Assembly: GCA_949317995.1 (NCBI GenBank)
Contig: OX439043.1
Span: forward strand, 62,718,822-62,782,821
Direction: 5' to 3'
Length of the DNA stretch: 64,000 nucleotides
From: Acholoe squamosa
Taxonomy: Eukaryota; Annelida; Polychaeta; Phyllodocida; Polynoidae
Below the pieces are notes generated by a model, which worked only from the letters and a program-made list of their open reading frames with translations, had not been told where the DNA came from and ran no database searches. How positions within the stretch are numbered: the stretch's first letter is position 1; each line of letters opens with the position of its first letter. Shown piece by piece: positions 45,001 through 57,000 of this stretch. Both the position numbers and the translations under genes were made by a program.

Positions 45001-48000
45001 CGTTATGGAAAGGATCCATCTTTATTTTGGATTCAGTATAGGAGTCCTGACCTATACCCAGTGGGTCCACAATACTGAATTTCGCTGGTTGAGGTAAACC
45101 CCACTGATAAGACATACCATGATGGGTACCTTGTCGGTGGATAAGAGAGTGGTCATTTTTTAACATGGGGGGAGGGGTGGTGGGCGAGTCAACATTTTTT
45201 TGGCCCCACCCCCTCGGACGGGTCAGAATTTTTCCGCCCCTCCCCCCTTTATTCTGTAAGGCATAGGCTGGGGGGGGGGTGAAAGATCCCCCCCCCTCCC
45301 CCCAAGAGCAGTCTGAACCTTTTTGCCCCTCCCCCCAAAACCACCACCCGTTGTTAAAAAATGACCACTGCCTAACACCCACTTCCAGGAACATGTTGGT
45401 CTTATAATACCAGTGCATGTCTCCAGAACATGAAAAGTTACACTTTTAGCCAATACAAGTGCGTGTGGCTGGTGTACTTTTCCATATCTCTTGATCAGAC
45501 CAAAATTAAAGTAGTCACACAATGAGCTTTATAATTGTATGCATACTCAACCCTAAAACCATGTGGATTTGTACATAAATAAAGAAGCAGATAAAATAGT
45601 TACTTAATTATTACACATACCTTTTCATGAGAAATTCCAGTAGCATCTTTCACTAGGCGTTTTATCTCCGTTGGAAGGAAATTCTAAAATGATTGTAAAG
45701 AAGGCCTCTTTTTATGCACATAACTACACTTATATATGGTGCGACTATAGCAAAAAGCCTAACAGTTACTATTCAGTTAGTTTTCGCGTACAATTTTTCC
45801 GTAACTAGTCAACCAATGACAAAGTAGAAGTTCCAGTATTACCTCTTGTGATGTCAACACTACATTAACTGTTAATGTGACAGGCCAGATCTTGGCCATT
45901 GAGTTTGTAGTGTCTTCGTCCACAATCCCTTCATGGTCAAGCATGTGTAGCAGTCCTAGACCAAGCAAAAACCGCACATTATCTTCACAGTGATCTACTT
46001 GTTTTGACCTTTTCAACATTGGACCAAACCTTTATGGACCCTAACCTTATGGACCTACGTTTTAAACTTGGACCTTATAGTCGGACCTCTGATATCCCAT
46101 AATGCCTTGCACAGTCAGTTTCCGGTCTGCCTAGTGTACAGGCCTCAACCTAGAGGGCACCACTAGCACACAGAGAAAGAGGGAGGTCAGAGACACCTAT
46201 TGTTTTGAAAATTAAACTATGCCAGACAGGAACCTGACTCCCCCAGGTGGGTGATAATACAGAATCGGCCCACCGGTGAAGACTCTATAAGAATTTTAAC
46301 TCAATTCATGACCTTTTAGGCTCCTGAAAGTTTTGAACCCCCAACTTTTAAACATTTTATGAGCCAAACCTGGGAGGTTTTACGGTACATCCAAAATGCA
46401 TTGGTTTAAAAATTCGTTGGTCAAAGGGTCAGTGGGCCCAAAACATTAGGTCTAAAGTCCATGGGGTCCAATGTGTTATGGGCTCAAAGTGTCAATAAAT
46501 ACATGAATAAATAAACTATGAGCTTTGATTGAACCATGAATATTCATAAAGGTATATTTATATTTATCCCCTGACTTAACACAAATAAATCACAGTACAC
46601 CCTATAGAGAAAATACATATCAGGCCAATTCTGAAACAATTTTACGTAGACATTGAAAGTACATTCAACTTTGTGAGTTAACGGTATATTGCTGGTTAAT
46701 CGAGGCGCTCACGCATGCCCCATGTGAAGTGTACCGATGGTATACAGTATCTTTCTATTTTAGCCCAATCTGCTGGTGACAACCTCACAAAAGGACCTCA
46801 CCTTGTAAACCAACTCATGAGTAGGTAACCTTACCATTGTTATGACACAAGAAGTGCACAGACCACGCCTTCGTATCCACCAACCGTGGATACTTGAATT
46901 GATTTAATGTTAGCGTGCGGGGCAAACAGATCGTGTGTGGCCAGGTACTTTCAGCGACCTTATTTGCCAGGTGTGCTGGAATTGATTCTCCCATCTTCCG
47001 CATCATATGATGTACCGCTGAAATAAAGAGTGAGGTATATGTAGACTAGATGATTGCCAAATGCTTCTGACAAGAAGTGAAACATGTTGTATAATTTTGT
47101 TCTGTACCATCAACACAAAATGTCAGGGAAAGTTTTGTAGGGGGCATGCCTTAAGTATGTGGACTACTACAAAAACCATAACGATAACAGACAATTTTCT
47201 CAGATCTTATCGGTAAACCCCTACTGCAAATCATCAAGCAAGCCTGCTGCGATAAATTGTATTTTGTCATATACAAAACACTATATAACTTAATCAATGT
47301 TGATCTGGTGCTGACATGAATGTATCCTTACATTAGTCAATAAAGCCTTCTTGAATCTTGAAATCTTGTTACCAACAAAGGAAAAGGTGAGGCAAATAAG
47401 GTTAAACTTGAGGAATGTGTAAGTGAACAAAAGAATATGCAGCTCCAACGGTGATCAGTAGGCCGTACAATGTAGCCAATCTCACACTGCAGCACATAGA
47501 TTACAGCCAATCTAACACTGCAGCACACAGATTGTAACCAATCTGACACTGCAGCACATAGATTGTAACCAATCTGACACTGCAGCACACAGATTGTAAC
47601 CAATCTGACAGTGCAGCACATAGATTGTACCCAATCTGATGCTGCAGCACACAGATTGTAACCAATCTGACACTGCAGCACATAGATTGAACCCAATCTG
47701 ATGCTACAGCACACAGATTGTAACCAATCTGACACTGCAGCACATAGATTGAACCCAATCTGATGCTACAGCACATAGGGTTATAGCCAATCTAACACTG
47801 CAGCACACAGATTGTACCCAATCTAACACTGACACCATAGTCCTCAGTTATTATGTACTTCACCACGTTTATTTGCTACTTGGGAGGTTTGCTGCTAAGT
47901 GAAAAAAGGGAAGTTAAGCGGGAAACAGACATAGCAAGGATAGTATAGGTTCCCTAGGATGTGTTACTGACAGCATAGTCTATGGGAAGAGTGTAACAGG

Positions 48001-51000
48001 CCACCCCCCTCTACCCCCCCACTTAAAAGTAGGCTGCTTTGTGTCTTCAGTGTTGATTCCTATAGAGGATAAGGTGGTTTATGGAACTGTGGTACACCTT
48101 TATCAGGTTGATACCAGATGGCAAGTAGGGACCAACTAAACCAAGAAATTCTACTGAATCCAAAATTTGGGGTCTTGATTCTCAGAAGTTGATCAAAATT
48201 ACCCAAAAATGAGGTTTGATGATGAAAATATTTTGAAAATGTACAAAAATAATATTGAAAAATATTGGAACTCTTTATAGATAAACACATAAACCAAAGT
48301 TCATACCCAATCTACGTATCCAGAATTTGGCAAGGACTGTGCCTGTGCATCGCTCTGCCTATCCAACATACTGCCTATCCCTTAGTCTACCTATCATTCA
48401 TACTGCCTATCACTTGAATTCAAAGCACCTTGAGTTAAGTAAGGCTATCCCCAAGAGCCATAAAGGCTAAAGCTGACTCCTCACCTTAACTAATCCTCTC
48501 TGTGCCTACTTCCCTTAGTCTACCTATCCTCAATCTGCCAATCATTCAGTTTACCTATCCCTCATGGTGACTATTCCTCACACTCATGTTTACTCTATAT
48601 TGTTCATCTGAGCCCTAATGGTTAACAGTGCATTCCTTATCATGTCTACTACCGTAAACTCCCGCGTATAAGACACGGTGCGCGTATAGGAAAATCAGCA
48701 GAAGCATTTTCGCGTATAAGACGCACCTCTTAGGGCTCAATTTTGTAAATTTAGTACTATTCTATTGTAAAATTACCCCTCGTATAAGACGCACCCCCAA
48801 TTTCAATACATCCTATAAGACGCACCAGGCATTTGTTTGGCGTAGAGGACGCATCTTGTACGCGGGAGTTTACGGTATTTTAAGTCTACAGGTCTACCTT
48901 AATCATGCCTGTCACAAAGCCTGTCTATCCTTCATGATGCCTATCCCCCAGCCTGCATGTCAATCATACTTACTTTACATATCCCTCAGCCTCTTGAATT
49001 ATCATGCTTATCTGTATATGCCTCACTATGCTTATCATCATGCTAGCTTTCTATCCAACTTGCTTCATATCCCTCTTGATGTCTATTCCTCTCTTCCTAT
49101 CCCCCATGTTGCATATCACTCATGCTATACAACTTGGCAAAAAACGTTTATTTAATGTTAAAAAAGTTCTATCTAGGTTCCTTAATTGTTCAAATGTTTG
49201 TTTAAAACTTGCACTAAAACGTTTTTAATGTTATATGAAATGTTTTTATATTAGGTAAAAAAAGAAAAACAAACATTAAAAAACATTTTACTAACATTAA
49301 ACAGTTTTTAAATGTACATATTTTAACTTAAAAATAAAAGTTTTTCTTTTTGCATAATTTTCTACCCAAACCTATTTCAAACATTTGCAAAACGTTAAAA
49401 AAAGAGTTTTTTGCCATATGGGATCTATCCCACTTAGACAAAAAAACCTTTTTCATATACAACAAACATTCATTTCAGCATCTTATGTGTGCTTTAAACA
49501 TAGATAAAACATGTACTCCAAAGAACGTTTTATAAACCTCTACTTGGTTAGGTATACTAAGGGATCCCACTTGGCTAAAAAATGTTTTTAGCCAAGTTTA
49601 AAATAATGTTTTTATTTGGTTCCTAAGTTTGCCAAATGCTTTTCCAACTTGGAAATAACATCAAAACATGTACTCAAAAAAACATTTTTTCACATATTAT
49701 AAAAACGTTTTTGTTTTATTTCAGGTTAAAAAATGTTTTTTTTTTACCTAAAATAAACTTAACAAAAATATTTACACAAAAGGTTTTTTTAATGTTATCA
49801 GGATTTGCGCACATCAGGCGGCTTCTAGGATCTAGGCATACGTTATACACTAAGTCGTAGGTGTGCCGAGGACGCTGGACCTCCCACACAAACACAAACA
49901 TTGAAAAAATGGCTTTAAAACATGTTTTTAACATTTTTCAACGTTTTTTATACAAGTTTTTACCCAAAGCTAAAGAAAACGCTTGCAAACGTTGAAAAAA
50001 TTTTTTTTTTTGCCAAGTGGTCTATATACCATGAAGGATAGGCAACCTGAAGGATAGGTAAACTGAAGGATATGTAGTATGGATGATAGGTAGATGTATG
50101 GCTGAGGTAGACTGTTGGATTGATACCTTAGGGGATAGGTTGACTTAGATTTGGTCATCATAATGAAGATTGGTCATGATGGCCAGGAAAACTATAAAGT
50201 AAGCATGAGGGATAGGACCTGTATTCAAAAGGATGGGCAACAAGGGGGACAGGTAGCATGTGTAATGAACAGTTTAAGAGATAGGCATGGAGAGTACCTT
50301 GTAAGGTGAGCATTATTTAAAGGAAACATAGGTAATATGACAGAAGTCAAACATGAGGGATGTGCAGAGTTGGGAGAAAGCCACTATGAGGGATAGGTAA
50401 AATGAATTATAGGCAGATTGAGGATAGGTAGACTAATGGAATGTACAGAGAAAGTTAGGTACATAGGTAAGAGGTAAACTTTGATCCTTTAAGCCTTTTG
50501 AGGGAAAACCTGATTAAACTCTAGTTTTCAAGAGAGAGGTATTATGAGTGATAGGTAGACTAAGGGATAGACAGTATGTGGGATAGGCAGAACCATGCAC
50601 AGGCAGTAGTTGTCAGGTTGAGAGATAGGAACACATCCTAGGGAACCTATACTACCGTAATCTCCCGCGTATAAGGCGCACCTAGAGTTTTGGAAAATTA
50701 AAAAAAAAATGAAAAATTCATAACTTTGGTTCTACTGAATGAATTTTCAAAACTCAAAAACCTATGGGTAGCTTGGGCCACCCCGGACCCTCCTGGGCCC
50801 CCTTTTGTCCTATTCTGACCAAGGGGGCATGTAAGATATCAAAAGAAAGGTCTTGGTATCCCCCTTATGGATCCAATGAGAACTAAAACCCCCCGTATAA
50901 GACTCGCCTTATACGTGGGAGATTACGGTATTACTACTATCCTTGGACATAGCGCGTAGCGCGCACGCATACGGCGGTTTGCAGGACAACCTACGCATCA

Positions 51001-54000
51001 GAAAACCCCCTTACAAGTGTTTCCTGACGCATGCATGCATGGGCCTGCGCATCGGAAACGCGTTATGTTTGTCTTTATCTTTAGCCAGTTACAAATCAAA
51101 CTGCCATCATGGTGATTTAGATAATATTTGGTACATTAACAGCACAATACACAACACCTACTCTTGTTACTCACTTTATGAAGTTATGATAGACAAAGAC
51201 CCGTAAAGTGAATCATGTGACCTACTCTGGAGGTTTTCTGCTTTTTTACAACTTCTCTCCGAAATCATCGGCGTCTTCATAGCATCCTGGACGTCTTTGG
51301 AGAGCTCAAACTCTGGACAGCCTTCCGTTTGTTCCTACATTAGGAATTATAAAAAAGGGAAAACATGAGATTGATTGCCGACAATACTCTATCCTATATC
51401 CTGAAATCATACATACTACATGTGCAATGGATTGGAATTGATTTAAGGGTAGGTTATGAATACAGAGATGCCACTCACTGGCCGACAAAAACCAGGAAAA
51501 CTAGACTTTGGACACATTTTCCCAGGAATTTAACATAATTTAATACAGAAATCTTAGAATCAAATTCAGGAATTCCTGGTAAACCAGGAAACGTGGCACC
51601 TCTGTAAATACTTTGTCCCGAATATTCTATTTGAAATGACATCATTGTGCTCTTTATCTATTTTATTTTCATTCTGTTTTTTTCTTGTTTTTTTTTTTGC
51701 AAAGAGGTGGGGGTGTACCAAAGTACTCAAATGTCTACTCAGGCTGGAACATCAGAAGGGGGACTGCGATGGAGGGGGTAGGTAATCCATAATTTGTTCA
51801 GTAATTTGTCGCATATAACATCCTGATTATCAGGGTTGTGAAATGCCAAATTTCTCGGTCAGATTTCTTGGCAACACACGTAACAAGAACAAATATGATA
51901 ATATACAATGATATGGCGATAAAATTATAAAGATTTCCCTTTGTTCCTACCCAGGATTATTTCATCTAAAGTGCGCTTAATATTACTTAGGGATAAACGG
52001 ATTATGTCTTCACCTTGCAAAACGCTACCACTGAGTGTCAAAATTTGACTTGTGCATCCACTGATGTAACCAGGGTGATGAGGTTGGCTAGCCAATGAGA
52101 GACTGGAGCCTCATTCTGGGTACATAACAGACTAAATGTAGGTCACCGTCTAAACATGTGATTGGGGAGTGTTGTTTTAACTGGGTCAACTTCTCCAGGG
52201 TGAGTCTGTTGGTGGCAGTGTGAATTAAACAGCTGTGTAAGTCCCTGTAGTGGGTATTTTTAGTGTGGTTTCAAACTTAGTGTCTCATCAGGCGTGAATT
52301 TGATTAATCCATTCAAGTTATTAGGAGTTATTTTCTGAAATGGATTAATTTGCAAAATTTTAATGTATGTAAAGTTAATGACAATAATATGTGCAGGACA
52401 TATTAAATAATGGTGCCATTAACTCCAAAATCATAGCTGTTAATAATTTAATGTTTTTGAAAACTCTGGTTAGAAGGCCGTTGTATGTAGGTTTGGTTGA
52501 GGACTGTAATATTTTATGGCATAAAGGGCACATAATTATTATATACAAAAAAAAACCCAGGTGATTGAATGTCCTGAGGTTACATACCAGCCTGGGGTAA
52601 ATTACCTGGGTGGGGGGTCACACAATAGGGGTGTGACCATACAGTCTTCCGGCTTCAGTGAATTTTAGTTGTGGTAGGACAATGTCCACACAAAATTAAT
52701 GTTGTGTAATTTCCCTACGGTCCCCGGGCCCAACGGGCTTAAATGCTTGTTTGGGAACGGATCAAATCTTTGTCAGGATGGGGGGCCGTTAGATTTAATC
52801 TAGGAGATTGAGTCCATTGGGAGTGATAGAGCATAAACGATGCATCCATCTTTTCTCCTCCTTGTTTCTTTCCTGGATGCCCTCCGGGGATTTGGCGGGC
52901 ATCTTTATGAAGCTTAATATACTGATCAGAGGGCCGTCATTCCAACAAGTTTCGGGATCCCTCTGATTGTTAGGGCACGCTCTAAAGTGCCTTGCTACTG
53001 TGGTGTCGTGATTCAAATTTTTAATGTCACCCATGTGTCTATTGAATCTTTCCAGTAGCTTGCGTTCTGTTTGCCCCACATATTGGATATTACAATATTT
53101 ACATGTGATTGCATAAATTAAATTTTCAGACTGGCAATTTACATGTATTAGCGTTCTAAACTTGCGGCCTGTAATTTCTGAGGTAATGTAGCCGCTTTTG
53201 TCAATTTTGGGGCAGTAGTTGCAGCCATTGGGGCGCTTGCATGGGTGTGTACACACATGTTGTGCTTTTGGTCTCTCAGGTTGAGTGCTGGTAGAGGCTC
53301 TGACCAACTCATCACTGAGCGACTTGTTCTTACGTTTGCCGAAAATTAATTTGACATCGTGGTAGACCCGTGTTAATTTTGACTTAAGCATCAAATCCCA
53401 GTTGGCCTTGATAATTTGGTCAATTCTGGGATTGGCCGGGTTGTGTGTTATGATGCAGTAGAAAGCCTTTTCTTGTTCACAGAGCTGCTCCTTTATTTGT
53501 AACAGCTCTGCTCTAGGTTGACTTTCTGCTTTGATGATTGCCTTAAAGACTAAATCTTTGGGGTATCCCCGTCTTAAAATGTGGGTACAAAGCATTATTG
53601 CATTGCGTCTGAAGTCTGCTAGGTTTGAGCAGATTCGTCTCACTCGTAGGAATTGTGAGTATGGGATACCTTTTAGTACATGTCTAGGATGTTCCGACGA
53701 GTATAGTAGGTAGTTGTGGCTGTCAGTGGGCTTACAGTATAGAGTGGTTTCCAGGTAACCTTCATTTGAGACTAACACCTTTATGTCTAGGAAATTTATC
53801 TCTGTGCTGGACGACTCTAAAGTGAATTTGATGGTTTCATGACAGCCGTTCAGGTACTTGACAAATTGGTCGAGTGCTGGTGCGCCATGGGTCCATATGA
53901 TGAAAATGTCATCAATAAAGCGTCTCCTAGATTAAATCTAATGGCCCCCCATCCTGACAAAGATTTGATCCGTTCCCAAACACACTTAATATTACTTAGT

Positions 54001-57000
54001 GTTAAACAAGTATGAAAACTGGAGAAAGATCAGGGAGCAAACTCCATTCTCAATGGTCACCGCCTTACTCTACCATTTTGTCTTCTGGCTAAGATTCTTT
54101 GCCGCTTTATTTTCATGTTGTTACCACACCATTCCTTTACCTTTTTCTTAAAAATGTCTTTGTTTTCAGCTCTTTGAACAGTGGCGAGGAGCTTGTTCCA
54201 ATATGGCCGAGGCTGCTTCTTATAGGATTATATTAGAGAGATGTAAGTCAAGAGTGTGTGAAAGTTCTGAAGATAATCATAGAAGTTATGAATCTTCAGG
54301 AATAGGAAGTAAATTAGGGGAATCTCGAACTGGGGAAATTCTGAGAACTTACCGGGGTGAAAAGGGTGTGATGGACTGGTGGATCTCCAACCTCTTTAAG
54401 GTACTTCTCCCACGTAAAGTGCGATCTATAACCTGTATCAATGAATGGGGTTATTCCTAAATCTTATCTACGTGGCTAACTGTATGATCTGTGGTATATA
54501 ATGGGCAAATGAGTTAAATCTGTGACTATCTTTTTTAAGGTGCAGTAATTACCACATAACTACCTGTAGGAGTATCAGTAGCTGATAGAATATTTGGTCT
54601 AAAGGAGTGGTCATTATTTATCAACGGGGGGTGGTGGGTTTGCACGCGAACACACGAAAACTTTTTACACCCCCCCTCGACGGCAGTCAAAATTTGTCGT
54701 GCCCCTGCCGAGAATTTTCTCACCCCTCTTTGATCTATAGTAGTGTGCAGGCCTTTTTGCTAAAAAGAGGGTAAATCTTTTTAGCCCCCCCCTCAAGAGG
54801 GGTCAAATTTTTTTTTTAGCCCCTCCCCCCCTCGGGAGGGGTCTGAATCATTTATGCACCCCCCCCCCTTTTGTTAAATAATGACCACTCCCTAATGTCT
54901 AACATAGCCAACAAGATCACTTCATGTATAAAGGCGACCACTGATGGCCCCCATTCGATCAGCCAATTGTGACGATTCCGCTTATAAATCTCAGATCAAT
55001 CTTACAGAATCAAACAAGTTGGTATAATTAAATTGATTCTGTTCATTATTCATGGGTTTAAGACACACATAAATTACGATATATTACCAAACTTACTTTT
55101 TGGGGGCTCCAGTTTTGCACCTGGTTTGTAGGTGGACTGTAAATGAGCGATGTAGCCGATAGGGTGAAGGTCAGGGCTGGTGACGTCTGCGATGTAGTCA
55201 TATCTATCGGTCCAACCGTCAAAGTGGATGTTCACCTGCGTCCCCTCATTTAGCACGGACGCTGTTTGATAGATATGGTAATGTGGTACATTAACTTAAT
55301 ATGGGACACACAGTTTAGCTGAGACACACACATCAGTGTCCCCACCATTCATGGGTCATGGTTTTAACTGACTTTTACCTGATATTTATCAACTTTTAAC
55401 TGACCAGATTTTGGATTTTATGGGGCTCACGAAAGATTCATCCAATCTCGAGGGAGGGTGTTTAAGAAATTTTGCAAATTCCGCATGCCATCTTGACAAT
55501 CATAAGTCTAGATTAGTCAAAATACCATATTTAACTGGCTTAATATCTTTTTATCAGAGCTTTAAAGTAAAACAGCTTTAAATGACTTTTAAATGACCAG
55601 TGGGAACCCTGTACATACACGTTCCCAACCAAAGCCTTGCTCCTCCATCTAGACGGAAGTGCAGTTACAAGGATTTTGACTTAAACTGGCAAAAATCAAC
55701 TCCCAGCTGTGCCTGTTAGGATTACATTCAATTTTTATGTGTCCTATTCGCAGGCTTCAGGTACAGCGAGGTTTTGGGTGGTACAGTTGGCGCCCTACCT
55801 GAGAGGGGTGGTCAGTGTTCTACCACAGTTTTCTATATCATAAGTCCTATTCAGTTATATTGAAAATGACTTAAAAGAACAAATTTGTTACTACTGTGTG
55901 TGGGGGATATACCTGCATATATAGTTTGGCTTATAGTTATACGCAAGGAAAATAGTTTTCCCTGGATCAACAAGGGGACAACAAGACCTTTTATTTGATG
56001 TGCTGGTATTACGCTTCCCCCTAACCGATATACAGCACAATAGACGTTTCAAAAGGGTCCTAGCTAAATGGCTTTTTGAATTTTGAAAATTCATTGAGTA
56101 GTACAATACTAGTTATGATTTTTTTCGAGGCCAAAGCACAAACTCTCGATGTGCCTTATACATGGGATGTGTTTTTAAACTTTTATACAGGAGGTTTTAT
56201 GTTTAATATTTTCAGGGGTTTTTGTTGTTGATTTTTCTAGCATAAAATATTTTATTTCTAGAATTTTCCCCCCATATGTCTTTTGGAGTTTAAAATCCTT
56301 GTTCGAACCAAGATGTATCCAAGGTGTGTACAAATGATATACCTTTTTCTTCAGTTACTAATAGTTACTAAATGTATACTTACTGACGGTTGCAACGCAG
56401 ATCAAATTGGGATTCAATCTGTCCTTTGCCTCTAACCGCATGCCTTCTTTCCAGTCTATTTCCATTCTAGATTTCTGGAAGAATAATTCCAGGCAATGAG
56501 GAAAATTGAAATGGGGAGAGCAAAGACAAGTTTGAAAATAATTCAAGCTAATTCAATGTAATAAAAAGACCTGACTTAGTTAACTGTGGGAAAACTCTAA
56601 AGAAAATGTATGGCGATCCCAGCGCGTATGTATTCCTATAGGGCTTAGTATGGACTCCCAGTGGGTCCTCCATTTTGAATTTCGCTGGTTGAGGTTAAAG
56701 TCACTGATAAGACATACCGACGTACGATGATAGGTCCCTGGTCCCTGGGTGACACCCACTTCCAGGGGCAAGCTGGTCCCATCTTATCAGTTCTTATCTG
56801 TTCATGTCGCCAGAAACCAGCTCCAATCCCGCTTAGACACAATACCAATTTATCCGCCGGGACCCAGGGTCACACCTGTGACTCTTTTGGAGTTTTAAAA
56901 TGTCATCTCAAATGAATGTTTATGTGGCTTGTTACTTACAAAGGCAGTCGGTGCATTTAGGAAGAAGGTCATCTGCAGGCTGGAGAAAGCCATAAAGACT

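Larger units (their letters stand above)
47941..50654. mobile_element. 2.7-kb foldback-like element with nested MITEs
   Basis: The 25-bp ends TAGTATAGGTTCCCTAGGAT plus GTGTT (47941-47965) recur exactly inverted at 50630-50654. The arms carry many CTACCTATCC/GGATAGGTAG variants in opposite orientation (about 48350-49130 and 50030-50600), so most of it can fold back. Its middle holds a TACCGTAA MITE (48650-48877) and an AACGTT element (49132-50020). Another TACCGTAA copy abuts its right end. Confidence 0.78.
51991..53984 (-). mobile_element. Penelope-like element, 5' truncated, with inverted 5' end
   Basis: The element is flanked by a 15-bp direct repeat CTTAATATTACTTAG at 51976-51990 and 53985-53999. 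It carries the C-terminal half of a Penelope-type RT plus GIY-YIG endonuclease. Its 5' end (right side, 53923-53982) is a reverse-complement copy of 52748-52807, the sequence around and after the stop codon, with one mismatch. The 3' part (51991-52747) is non-coding. Confidence 0.88.
51705..54400 (+). other. two possible + strand exons nested in the Roco gene, unrecognised
   Basis: 51705-51777 is preceded by a long T-run and AAAG, followed by GTAGGT, and reads VPKYSNVYSGWNIRRGTAME plus G. 54170-54400 is preceded by TTTGTTTTCAG, followed by GTACTT, and reads LFEQWRGACSNMAEAASYRI through GVMDWWISNLFK (77 residues). The phases match (both 0 at the join), with the Penelope-like element lying in the would-be intron. 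Further exons were not found. This could be part of a nested gene, a decayed gene or chance. Confidence 0.38.

Noticed and set aside
45148-45369. Gly/Pro-rich frames suggesting a low-complexity protein
   Set aside because: They lie wholly inside the AGTGGTCATT MITE with long G and C runs.
47337-47776. Minus-strand frames rich in CCSxRLxxIxVLQC repeats, at first glance a cysteine-rich repeat protein
   Set aside because: They are a translation of the 31-bp minisatellite; two overlapping frames give equivalent repeats.
47490-47832. CRISPR-like array of hairpin repeats
   Set aside because: The 31-bp units are contiguous with no unique spacers, and the genome is eukaryotic.
49350-49934. Lys/Phe-rich frames on both strands
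   Set aside because: They lie inside the AACGTT element; the pattern follows its AAAACGTTTTT repeats.
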